A stretch of DNA of 55,235 nt, from positions 1 to 55,235 of the forward strand of contig NZ_JAJQQP010000022.1 in NCBI RefSeq assembly GCF_028994805.1, given 5' to 3'. The notes beneath the pieces are model-generated. The model worked only from the letters and a program-made list of their open reading frames with translations, did not search any database and was not told where the DNA came from. Positions within the stretch are counted from its first letter, which is position 1, and every line of letters begins with the position of its first letter. A program made the translations under genes and the position numbers. This DNA is from Promicromonospora iranensis (lineage in GTDB: Bacteria; Actinomycetota; Actinomycetes; Actinomycetales; Cellulomonadaceae). This document shows positions 21,787 to 28,920 of this stretch, one piece after another.

Positions 21787-24054
21787 ATGATGAACAGAAC
21801 GTTGCCGTCGATCATGAGCACATCCGCGAGCCGGCTCCGAACCCACCGTGACAGCGGCGTCACGCGCACGCGCGGTGGGATGGTCGCCCTGGTCGCCCTC
21901 GTCGGGGCCCTGGTGGTCGGGGCCCTGGTGGTCGGGACCGCACCGGCGGCTGCCTATTGGAGCTCCGCTGGTTCGGCGGCCGCGACAGCGGCGACGGCGA
22001 CCCTCTCCGCACCCGTCGGTGTCACCGTGCCGGAGTCCGTCACCGCGGATGTCCCTGTCAGTTGGACCCCGGGTGAGAGCGGCGTGCGGCCCGACGGCTA
22101 CTACGTGGTGCGGCACGACGGTGACACGACCGCCCCGGCCTGCGGGAGCAGCCCCACATCGTTGCTCGGCGGGAACGACTGCATCGACGAGGCCGTCCCG
22201 GTCGGCGGATATACGTATGTCGTGACCGCTGTCTTCGCCACGTGGACGGCCCGGAGCGCGCCCAGCGCGACGGTCAGCGTCACGGCCCCCGCCCTGCTGG
22301 GTGACGCGCGGAGCTACTCCGTGCTCGCCGCCACCGCGGTGGTCAGCACCGGTACCACCACGGTCAGTGGTGACCTCGGCGTGAGCCCGGGCACCACCGT
22401 GAGCGGGATCGACTCGACGGACGTCGGGGGTGACATCCATGCGGGCGACGAGCACGCCGCCGCCGCGCAGGCCGATCTGGCCGGTGCCTACGCGGACCTG
22501 TCCACGAGACCGCCGGACACCGAGCTGGTCGGCGACCTCGCCGGCCGCACCCTGACACCGGGCACTTACCACAGCACTGCCGCGATGGCCCTGACCGGGA
22601 CCCTCGTGCTCGACGCGCAGGGTGACCCCGACGCGGTCTTCGTCCTCCAGACGTCCGCGGCGTTCAACACCGCCGCCGCCAGCGTCGTCACCCTGGTCGG
22701 CGGCGCGCAGGCGTCGAACGTGTACTGGGTGGTCGCCGGCGCGGCAGGGACCGGGGCGAACTCCTTCCTGTCCGGCTCGATCGTCGCGCAGGGGGCCATC
22801 ACGCTCGGCGCGGGCACCGAGCTCATCGGCAGGGCGCTCTCGCTGGACGCGGTGACGCTCGCGTTCAACACCATCAGGTTCACCGACGCTCAGCCGCCCA
22901 CCGTCGCTGTCGACGGCGGGCTCGCTGCGATCACCAAGGACACCACGCCGGACATCACCGGCGTGAGCAGCGCCGCGCCGGGCAGCGCGGTCAGTGTCAC
23001 CGTCGACGGCCAGAGCCTCTCCACCACCGTCACCGCCGCTGGCACCTGGAGCGTCAGTGCGGCGGAGCTCTCCGCGGGCCGGTACGAGGTGGTCGCCCGG
23101 GTGCGCGCCGCCAACGGCGACGGCGCCGCTGCCGTCCAGGACCTGACCGTCGAGGTGAACCCTCCGCCGGTGGACCTCGGGTCCGCCGTCTCGTTCTCTG
23201 TCCTCGCGGGAACCGGTGTGGTCAGCACCGGAGCCACGACGATGAGCGGTGACCTCGGCGTCAGCCCCTCGGCCGTGGTGACCGGTTTTCCGCCGGGTAC
23301 CTATGCCGGGCAGCTGCATGCCGGAGACCCCACCGCGGCGACCGCTCAGGCGGACCTGCTCGCGGCGCTGGACGAGGCGTCCTCGCGTGCGCCGCACACC
23401 GAGATCGTCGGTGACCTGGGCGGACAGGTCTTCCACGCGGGTGTTCACCACCAGACTGCCGCGCTGGCCGTCACCGGGACCGTGACCCTGGACGGTGAGG
23501 GCGATCCTGGCGCCGTGTTCATCTTCCTGGGCGATGCAGCACTGGACACCGCGGCGGCCAGCAACGTGTCGCTCGTCAACGGGGCACAACCCGCGAACGT
23601 GTTCTGGGTGGTCGCCGGCGCCATAGGAACCGGCGCGAACTCGTCGATGTCCGGTTCGCTTCTCGCCCGGGGTGCTATCACCCTCGGCGAGGGCACGGCA
23701 CTGACCGGACGGGCGCTGTCCCGCGGCACGGTGACCGTGGCCGGCGGCACGCTCACCGGTGTCACGCCGGCGCCGTCGGCCGGCGTCGCGCAGTCCGAGG
23801 AGCCCCAGGTGGAGTCGGCCGACCCGGAAGCCTCGCTCGTGCCCACCGAGGAGCCCGACGTCCTGGAGCAGACCGAGCCGTCGGCGTCACCCGAGGTCTC
23901 GGAGGCTCCTGACGAGACGGTGCCCTCGGACGAAGCCACGACGACGGAAGAAGCCACGCCGCCGCCAGAGCAGGACGAGCCGGCCGAGCAGGACCCGGTA
24001 GCACGCGACCCGGTAGACGAAGCGATCCACGACGACGCGACGGTGACACCATGA
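21787..24054 (+). CDS. Large secreted protein with two DUF3494 domains and an Ig-like linker
   Basis: 755 residues. N-terminal hydrophobic segment (about 32-55) then PAAAYWSSAGSAA, again a SipW-type signal. A fibronectin-like module covers about 78-165. DUF3494 domain 1 is about 168-365 (SYSVLAATAVVSTG, LTPGTYHSTAAMALTG, NVYWVVAGAAGTGANS). A bacterial Ig-like domain (about 368-458, TKDTTPDITGVSSAAPG) follows, then DUF3494 domain 2 (about 463-658) and an acidic Glu/Pro tail to VTP. Unlike the protein encoded at 19558, it has no sorting signal in frame; the frame overlapping its stop by four bases starts MNCDPLPRTG. ATG at 21787 or 21814. Probably a surface or matrix adhesin. Confidence 0.88.
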   Translation: MMNRTLPSIMSTSASRLRTHRDSGVTRTRGGMVALVALVGALVVGALVVGTAPAAAYWSSAGSAAATAATATLSAPVGVTVPESVTADVPVSWTPGESGVRPDGYYVVRHDGDTTAPACGSSPTSLLGGNDCIDEAVPVGGYTYVVTAVFATWTARSAPSATVSVTAPALLGDARSYSVLAATAVVSTGTTTVSGDLGVSPGTTVSGIDSTDVGGDIHAGDEHAAAAQADLAGAYADLSTRPPDTELVGDLAGRTLTPGTYHSTAAMALTGTLVLDAQGDPDAVFVLQTSAAFNTAAASVVTLVGGAQASNVYWVVAGAAGTGANSFLSGSIVAQGAITLGAGTELIGRALSLDAVTLAFNTIRFTDAQPPTVAVDGGLAAITKDTTPDITGVSSAAPGSAVSVTVDGQSLSTTVTAAGTWSVSAAELSAGRYEVVARVRAANGDGAAAVQDLTVEVNPPPVDLGSAVSFSVLAGTGVVSTGATTMSGDLGVSPSAVVTGFPPGTYAGQLHAGDPTAATAQADLLAALDEASSRAPHTEIVGDLGGQVFHAGVHHQTAALAVTGTVTLDGEGDPGAVFIFLGDAALDTAAASNVSLVNGAQPANVFWVVAGAIGTGANSSMSGSLLARGAITLGEGTALTGRALSRGTVTVAGGTLTGVTPAPSAGVAQSEEPQVESADPEASLVPTEEPDVLEQTEPSASPEVSEAPDETVPSDEATTTEEATPPPEQDEPAEQDPVARDPVDEAIHDDATVTP

Positions 24055-24629
24055 ACTGCGACCCCCTGCCGAGGACCGGCCCCGACGACCTCGGCCTGCT
24101 CCTGATCATCGCGCTCGCCTGCCTCGTCGTCGGGTCAGTGCTCGCCGTCGCGGCACGCCGGCGCCGACGAGCGCCGGTCACGCTGGCGGCGGTGCTCCTC
24201 GTCGGCGCCGTGGCCCTGCTCGGTCCCGGAACTGCCCGGCCTGCCGCGGCCGTGGACTGCGTGGCCGCCGACAACTCGCTGACCGTCACCCAGACCTCCA
24301 CCATGGACGACCTGGCGCCCGGTGTCCCACCGGTGCCCATCACCGGACGCGTCGTGAACAACGGGACGGACAGTACCTACATCGACGTGGTCACCGTCGA
24401 GATCATCTCTGTCGCCACCGCACCGGGTACGCCGGCCTCGGCCTGTGACGCCTCGGACTACCGCCTCCTGGGCGACACGATGGCCGTCGGCAGGACGCTC
24501 GGCCCGGACGGCGGGTCGGCGGCGTTCAGCGGAGCCTCGATCGGCTTCGCCGACAAGCCCGTCAACCAAGACGCATGCCAACGGGCCACCGTCCACCTGA
24601 GGTACACCGCGAACCCGGACACGCCCTGA
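24051..24629 (+). CDS. Protein opening with an LPRTG sorting signal, then a SipW-type-protein paralogous domain
   Basis: 192 residues if read from ATG 24051, which overlaps the previous TGA (ATGA). Residues 6-10 are LPRTG, followed by a helix (about 14-34) and ARRRRR: the layout of a C-terminal sortase signal placed at an N-terminus. A second hydrophobic stretch (about 43-60) ending TARPAAA resembles a signal peptide, then a beta-rich domain (68-192) paralogous to the protein encoded at 21206. An alternative start, GTG 24137 (MLAVAARRRRRAP), would give an ordinary secreted protein, leaving the LPRTG part as an overlapping tail that the upstream protein could reach by a -1 frameshift. Which product is made cannot be decided here. 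Confidence 0.78.
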   Translation: MNCDPLPRTGPDDLGLLLIIALACLVVGSVLAVAARRRRRAPVTLAAVLLVGAVALLGPGTARPAAAVDCVAADNSLTVTQTSTMDDLAPGVPPVPITGRVVNNGTDSTYIDVVTVEIISVATAPGTPASACDASDYRLLGDTMAVGRTLGPDGGSAAFSGASIGFADKPVNQDACQRATVHLRYTANPDTP

Positions 24630-24852
24630 TGAACTACTGCCGTCGAGTGCCTGGACTGCGCCCTCGACGATGTGCCCGAACTCAGCAGCTCAGTGTCAGA
24701 TGGAACCCGAGGCCCGCTGCGGGCACCTACTCAGTGTGACCAGTGCTCCGGCTGCCGCGGCTGCGTCTTCGCAGCCGATCCACTCCGTAGACTCAATCGG
24801 CGTGCGATCTCGACCGCCCGATGCTGCCGCCGGCACCCATGAGGTTCTGCAC

Positions 24853-25419
24853 GTGGAGCCCGCGGATGGAGCCCTGTGGCGAGCTGTAGTAACGCAGGAC
24901 GACGCTGCGGCGTTCGGCGCAATCTACGACCGCCACTGCGACTCCATCTACCGTTACCTGGCGCGACGTCTTGACAGCCGTGAACTGACCGAAGACCTCA
25001 TGTCGACCGTCTTCCTGGAGGCGTGGCGATGCCGCGCTCGAGCGAGTCTCGAGAACGGCTCTCCGCTGCCCTGGTTGTTCGGCATAGCGAGAATGACTCT
25101 GCGGCGCAATGCGCGGACCGCTGTGCGTGCACGTCGCGCCCTCGCGAGACTCACAGCCGAGCCTCCCCAGGCGGATCACGCCAACAGTGTCGCCGAGGCC
25201 CTTGACCGTGAAGTGGACGCGCGACGTGTGCTGGCGGCGTTCCGGCGACTGCGCAAGATCGATCAGGACGTGATCGAGCTGTGCCTCTGGCAAGGTCTTG
25301 ATCACGCGTCTGCGGCGCTGTCTCTCGGAGTGCCCGTGGGCACGGTGAAGAGTCGCCTCTCGCGTGCTCGCGCCCGACTGCAGAACTCGTTCGACGAGGG
25401 AATCGCGAAGGAGCCATGA
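24853..25419 (+). CDS. RNA polymerase ECF sigma factor
   Basis: 188 residues from GTG 24853 (TGAGG site 8 bases upstream); the frame is open to ATG 24670, but that added part is low-complexity. Region 2 is AAFGAIYDRHCDSIYRYLARRL to DLMSTVFLEAWRCR, with PLPWLFGIARMTLRRNARTA. Region 4 (about 125-185) is AFRRLRKIDQDVIELCLWQGLDHASAALSLGV followed by PVGTVKSRLSRARARLQ. It is a typical ECF factor that reads an envelope or external signal through its partner. The next gene overlaps its stop by four bases (ATGA) and encodes a membrane protein in the anti-sigma position. Confidence 0.92.
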   Translation: MEPADGALWRAVVTQDDAAAFGAIYDRHCDSIYRYLARRLDSRELTEDLMSTVFLEAWRCRARASLENGSPLPWLFGIARMTLRRNARTAVRARRALARLTAEPPQADHANSVAEALDREVDARRVLAAFRRLRKIDQDVIELCLWQGLDHASAALSLGVPVGTVKSRLSRARARLQNSFDEGIAKEP

Positions 25420-26516
25420 TGAATGATCGGTTTGATTCTGCCCCTGTCGTCGAGCCTCTGTCCGCAGACCGCCGCCAACGGATCAGAACCGCGGTCCTCG
25501 AGGGGATCAGCACCGGGACGGAGCGTTCATCACGCCGCCGCACGACGCAGATCGCCGGAGCGATGGCAGCCGTGACGGTGCTGGGAGTCGGCGTGGCGAT
25601 CGGTACGAACGTCCTGCGCAATCAGCAGAGCCTGGTCCCGCTCGCTGCGGCGGCAGGGAGCATGCCGGTGTCTGCCGCGGAGTGCTCGCCCGCTGAAACG
25701 ACGGATCCGGGTGCTCTGGAGGGCGCAACCTATCTCCTTCAGCCGCCGACGCCTGCTGCGCTGAGTGACGTGTGGATGACCGTTGACGAGTGTCCTCGTG
25801 CCACACCGGTCGCCGCCTTCTTCCGGGCAGATGGATCTCCTGAGGATGCGGTGCTGACCATATGGAGTGGTGATGCGCAGACCCCGCTGGGCCCTCTTGA
25901 GAACTTCGAGGGCGCGGAGCGCGTCGCGCTCGGATCAGGGGCAGAGGACGCCTGGCTCGTCGATCTGGGCTGGGGCGTCTGGGTCGAGTGGCGTACCGAT
26001 GCTGGCAGCTACCTGGTCACCTCTGCCGGCCTGGATCGTGACACGGTCACGTCGGTCGCGGGCTCGTACGAAGGTGAGACGTCTGCACGAGCGACAGTCC
26101 TTGCTCCTCCTGGTCTTCAGGCACTCTCACCGCTGCCGTCGTCCGATCGCGACGCGACGTGGTCTGCGAAGTACGGCAACAACGACCCGACGGAGAAGGA
26201 TGGCGAGCCCTGGGTCCAGATCCATGTCGAGCTGAGGGGGGCACCCTGGGCTGCTCAGGCGAGCATCAACCCGATCCCTGCTGACGGCTTGACGGTTCCC
26301 ACGCCGTCGAGGACTGCGATGCGTAGCGGCGACAACGGCGGGTTCCGGTACGCCACCTGGACCACGGATACGGGCGCCCGGGTTCAGGTCATGGCCAACC
26401 TCCCGGAGTCCGAGGTCCGCGAGCTCGCCGGCCGCCTCAAGCTCGTCGGACCGCATGATCCGCAGCTTGATCGCTTCGACCTCGCCACCCCCCGTACAGG
26501 CGCCCCAGCCCTATAA
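25416..26516 (+). CDS. Membrane-anchored partner of the ECF sigma factor (CU044_5270-like)
   Basis: 366 residues. A cytoplasmic N-terminus (1-43; ADRRQRIRTAVLEGI) precedes one helix (about 46-66, IAGAMAAVTVLGVGVAIGT). The rest (about 85-366) is an extracytoplasmic domain with an early Cys pair (AECSPAE and DECPRAT). Such sigma-linked, single-pass proteins are common in actinobacteria; some act as anti-sigma factors, but I see no zinc-binding HxxxCxxC motif, so the role rests on context. ATG 25416 overlaps the sigma stop; ATG 25419 is a second option. The stop lies in the first unit of a 17-base tandem repeat. Confidence 0.8.
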   Translation: MMNDRFDSAPVVEPLSADRRQRIRTAVLEGISTGTERSSRRRTTQIAGAMAAVTVLGVGVAIGTNVLRNQQSLVPLAAAAGSMPVSAAECSPAETTDPGALEGATYLLQPPTPAALSDVWMTVDECPRATPVAAFFRADGSPEDAVLTIWSGDAQTPLGPLENFEGAERVALGSGAEDAWLVDLGWGVWVEWRTDAGSYLVTSAGLDRDTVTSVAGSYEGETSARATVLAPPGLQALSPLPSSDRDATWSAKYGNNDPTEKDGEPWVQIHVELRGAPWAAQASINPIPADGLTVPTPSRTAMRSGDNGGFRYATWTTDTGARVQVMANLPESEVRELAGRLKLVGPHDPQLDRFDLATPRTGAPAL

Positions 26517-26537
26517 GGAACCCAGCCCTACAAGGAC
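26504..26537. repeat. Tandem 17-base repeat over the end of the sigma partner gene
   Basis: CCCAGCCCTATAAGGAA (26504-26520) is followed directly by CCCAGCCCTACAAGGAC (26521-26537), with two differences. The TAA stop lies in the first unit only; the second has a C in place of the T. It resembles the duplication at the barstar gene end. Confidence 0.8.
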
Positions 26538-26762
26538 ATGGGCGAGGGCTGCCACGAGATGACGAGGGGCCTCCAGCTCGGGGCAGGGTCGTCCAGATAC
26601 CGCCCTCGAACCGAAGGCCTTGCTCAACTTCTCGATCGCCTCGTACCGGTGCGCCGGTCCCAACGTGAGGTTGAGGACGACCTTCGCGTGCTTCGCTCTC
26701 CCCGGGTCGGTGCCGCCGGTCGCACTCCATTCAACCGGGCTCGGCCGGTCCCACGCGAACGG
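26511..26762 (-). pseudogene. Coding-like stretch after the MarR stop, possible gene relic
   Basis: In the same frame as the MarR gene and directly after its TGA, about 83 codons stay open with strongly GC-rich third positions to a TAG at 26511-26513. The translation has protein-like segments such as AKHAKVVLNLTLGPAHRYEA and IEKLSKAFGS, unlike typical intergenic translation here. No start codon with a ribosome-binding site is visible. It may be the remnant of an unrecognised gene. I cannot assign a family. Confidence 0.3.
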
Positions 26763-27242
26763 TCACGAGGCCCCTCGGGTTCTCGGCGCCGGCGCGCTGC
26801 CGAACACCTTCTCTCCCTCGGTGGCGAAGCGCGGCAGCAGCAGCCCGAACATCGCCCGCTCTTCGCGTGTCCAGTCGGCGCAGACGCGTCGGATCAACGC
26901 GCGGTTGCGCACTCGCATGTCGTCGAGGAATTCCTGGGCGACGGGGGTCAGGGTCGCCACCATGGCGCGCCGGTCTTGCTCGTCGGGCTGCCGGGCCACC
27001 AGGCCGCGGGACTCCAGGTCGTCGAGATGACGCGTCACCGTCGTCCGGTCCAGGCCGAGCTCACCGGCGAGCTGTGACACCCGCAGTGGTCCGGTCCGGT
27101 GCAGCACGAACAGCGCCGCGGCCGTGCCGCGGCGTAGTCCGGGGGAGATGTCGCTGGCGACTCGCTCGAAGAAGTCTTCCGTCGTCCGCGTGAGCGACGA
27201 CATCGCGTCGAAGACCCGGTTCTCGAATGTCTGTCGCGCCAT
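26763..27242 (-). CDS. MarR family transcriptional regulator
   Basis: 159 residues. Dimerisation helices flank a winged helix: LRRGTAAALFVLHRTGPLRVSQLAGELGLD, then the recognition helix DRTTVTRHLDDLESRGLV and the wing RQPDEQDRRAMVATLT. The ATG follows GACATTCGAG-type sequence without a strong Shine-Dalgarno on the minus strand. It diverges from the P450 operon at 27530 across 287 bases with a pair of 29-base near-repeats, so it is the likely local regulator of that operon. The ligand may be the P450 substrate; that is inference. Confidence 0.92.
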   Translation of the reverse strand: MARQTFENRVFDAMSSLTRTTEDFFERVASDISPGLRRGTAAALFVLHRTGPLRVSQLAGELGLDRTTVTRHLDDLESRGLVARQPDEQDRRAMVATLTPVAQEFLDDMRVRNRALIRRVCADWTREERAMFGLLLPRFATEGEKVFGSAPAPRTRGAS

Positions 27243-27312
27243 GTGGCGTCACCACGTCCAATCGTCGAGCTGATGAGTGAGGGCCATGCGGTCCACGCTC
27301 CGCCGTTCTGAT

Positions 27313-27341
27313 GCGAATTTACGTGTGCACCGCCTCCTAAG
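27313..27341. repeat. Direct repeat, copy 1, in the MarR-P450 intergenic region
   Basis: 29 bases beginning GCGAATTTACGTGTGCACC and ending TAAG. It matches copy 2 (27402-27430) at 23 of 29 positions, 89 bases apart. It sits nearer the MarR gene and contains TAAATT on the minus strand, a possible -10 box. Confidence 0.65.
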
Positions 27342-27401
27342 CAGCGTACGGGAGCCCTGTGTGCCGCCGCTCCTCCGACTCGAGCCGAGCACGGCGCCAC
27401 A

Positions 27402-27430
27402 GCGAATATACGTGTAGACGGCATCATAAG
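27402..27430. repeat. Direct repeat, copy 2, with an overlapping CATAAGTTATG palindrome
   Basis: 29 bases beginning GCGAATATACGTGTAGACG and ending TAAG. An 11-base perfect palindrome CATAAGTTATG (27425-27435) overlaps its end. Paired copies upstream of a MarR-regulated operon suggest regulator binding sites. Confidence 0.65.
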
Positions 27431-27529
27431 TTATGTGTAGCGTGCCTCATATTGCGTCAGTGGGCAGCACCCTTGACGGCCGCGCCAGGGCACATCGCCA
27501 CCCACACCACCACGACAGGGAGCGCACAC

Positions 27530-28732
27530 ATGGAGCCGAACTACCCGTTACACCTGCCGGACTTCTACATCGGCGACCCCGCACCGGCCTACCGGGACCT
27601 ACGCCATAGCTCCCCGGTGCACTGGACCAGCGCCAACGGCGGATTCTGGGGCATCACGCGCTACGAGGACATCAAGTTCATCGGCGCTCGGCCGCATCTG
27701 TTCTCTTCGGCAAACGGGGTGCTGATGCCCGACGGCAAGCCTCGGACGGTCGACTCACGCCCGATGCTGATCACGACCGATCCACCGCGGCACAAGGCAA
27801 TGCGCCAGCTGATCTCGAAGGGCTTCACTCCGAAGCACATCAACGCGATGGAGCCCGACGTCCGCGCGATCGTGCGTGACGTGCTGGACGCCGCACCCGC
27901 GGGCATCGAGCTGGAGTACGCCGAGGGGTACGTCGCCAAGGTCCCGGTCCGAATCATCGCCGACCTGCTCGGGGCGCCGGCCGAGGACTGGGAACAGTTC
28001 CGCGCCTGGTCCGACGCCTCCGTCGGCTCGGCCGACCCCGACGTCAAGCTGTCCTCGCAGGAGGCGTTCGGGGCCCTGACGACCTACTTCCGTCAGCTGA
28101 TCGACCTGCGCGAGCAGGACCGCACCAACGACCTCATCTCGATCCTGATGGACGCCGAGGTCGACGGCGAGAGCCTGTCCCACGACGAACTCATGTCGTT
28201 CCTGCACCTGCTGCTCGTCGCCGGTAACGAGACCACACGCAACCTGATCGCGCTGGGCACCATTGCCTTGATCAACCACCCCGAGCAGCTGCGGATGCTC
28301 GTTCACGACCCGAGCCTGATCCCCGCCGCGGTCGAGGAGATGCTGCGCTACGTCTCCCCGGTCACACACATGACCCGCTGGGCCACCGAGGACGTCGAGC
28401 TGCGCGGCGAGACCATCAAGAAGGGGCAAGCGGTCGTGCTGCTCTACGGCGCCGCCAACCGTGACGAGGACGTCTTCGGCGACACCGCCGAGCGGTTCGA
28501 CATCACCCGCCGGCCCAACCCGCACCTGGCCTTCGGTACCGGCGAGCACGCCTGCCTGGGTCTGTCGCTGGCGCGGCTCGAGGCCCGGGTGTTCTTCGAG
28601 GAACTCCTCGCCCGCTTCGACCGCATCGAGCTCACCGGCGAGGTGCTGCGGATGCGCTCGACCATGGTGCCGGGCGTCCGGACCATGCACGTCCGCCTGG
28701 GTTCCGCGAACGAGGGGGCCGCCGTCCGATGA
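27530..28732 (+). CDS. Cytochrome P450
   Basis: 400 residues, soluble bacterial class I P450. Landmarks: the opening PDFYIGDPAPAYRDLR, TDPPRHKAMRQLISKGFTP (C-helix, DPPxH), the I-helix oxygen-activation motif AGNETTRN, the K-helix ExxR in VEEMLRYVSP, and the heme loop HLAFGTGEHACLGLSLARLE with proximal Cys342. The nearest general resemblance is to actinobacterial steroid/fatty-acid/terpene hydroxylases of the CYP124/142-like group, but the substrate cannot be fixed. A GGGAG ribosome-binding site lies 7 bases before the ATG. The gene overlaps the ferredoxin gene by ATGA, giving a complete P450-ferredoxin-reductase chain. Confidence 0.96.
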   Translation: MEPNYPLHLPDFYIGDPAPAYRDLRHSSPVHWTSANGGFWGITRYEDIKFIGARPHLFSSANGVLMPDGKPRTVDSRPMLITTDPPRHKAMRQLISKGFTPKHINAMEPDVRAIVRDVLDAAPAGIELEYAEGYVAKVPVRIIADLLGAPAEDWEQFRAWSDASVGSADPDVKLSSQEAFGALTTYFRQLIDLREQDRTNDLISILMDAEVDGESLSHDELMSFLHLLLVAGNETTRNLIALGTIALINHPEQLRMLVHDPSLIPAAVEEMLRYVSPVTHMTRWATEDVELRGETIKKGQAVVLLYGAANRDEDVFGDTAERFDITRRPNPHLAFGTGEHACLGLSLARLEARVFFEELLARFDRIELTGEVLRMRSTMVPGVRTMHVRLGSANEGAAVR

Positions 28733-28920
28733 GGATCGTCCTGGACCGGGCCAAGTGCACGGGTATCGGAATCTGCGAGGCCCTCGCGCCCACCGTGTTC
28801 GAGGTGGACGACAACGGTGAGCTGGTCGTGCTGTCCACCGAGGTACCCGAAGAAGCCCAGAACGAAGTGACCGAGGCTGTCGAGGGCTGCCCCACCATGG
28901 CCCTGAGGCTGCAGTCGTGA
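28729..28920 (+). CDS. [3Fe-4S] ferredoxin of the P450 system
   Basis: 63 residues. Cys10, Cys16 and Cys54 (AKCTGIGICEALAP and EGCPTMAL) form the three-Cys pattern of P450-linked single-cluster ferredoxins. Ile13 replaces the Cys that a [4Fe-4S] cluster would need. It shuttles electrons from the reductase encoded downstream to the P450 upstream. It overlaps both neighbours by four bases (ATGA at 28729, GTGA at 28917), so the three proteins are translationally coupled. Confidence 0.95.
   Translation: MRIVLDRAKCTGIGICEALAPTVFEVDDNGELVVLSTEVPEEAQNEVTEAVEGCPTMALRLQS

Noticed and set aside
21206-24629. Locus as a prophage or integrated element
   Set aside because: No integrase, attachment repeats or phage structural genes are visible; GC content of the coding parts matches the rest of the window.
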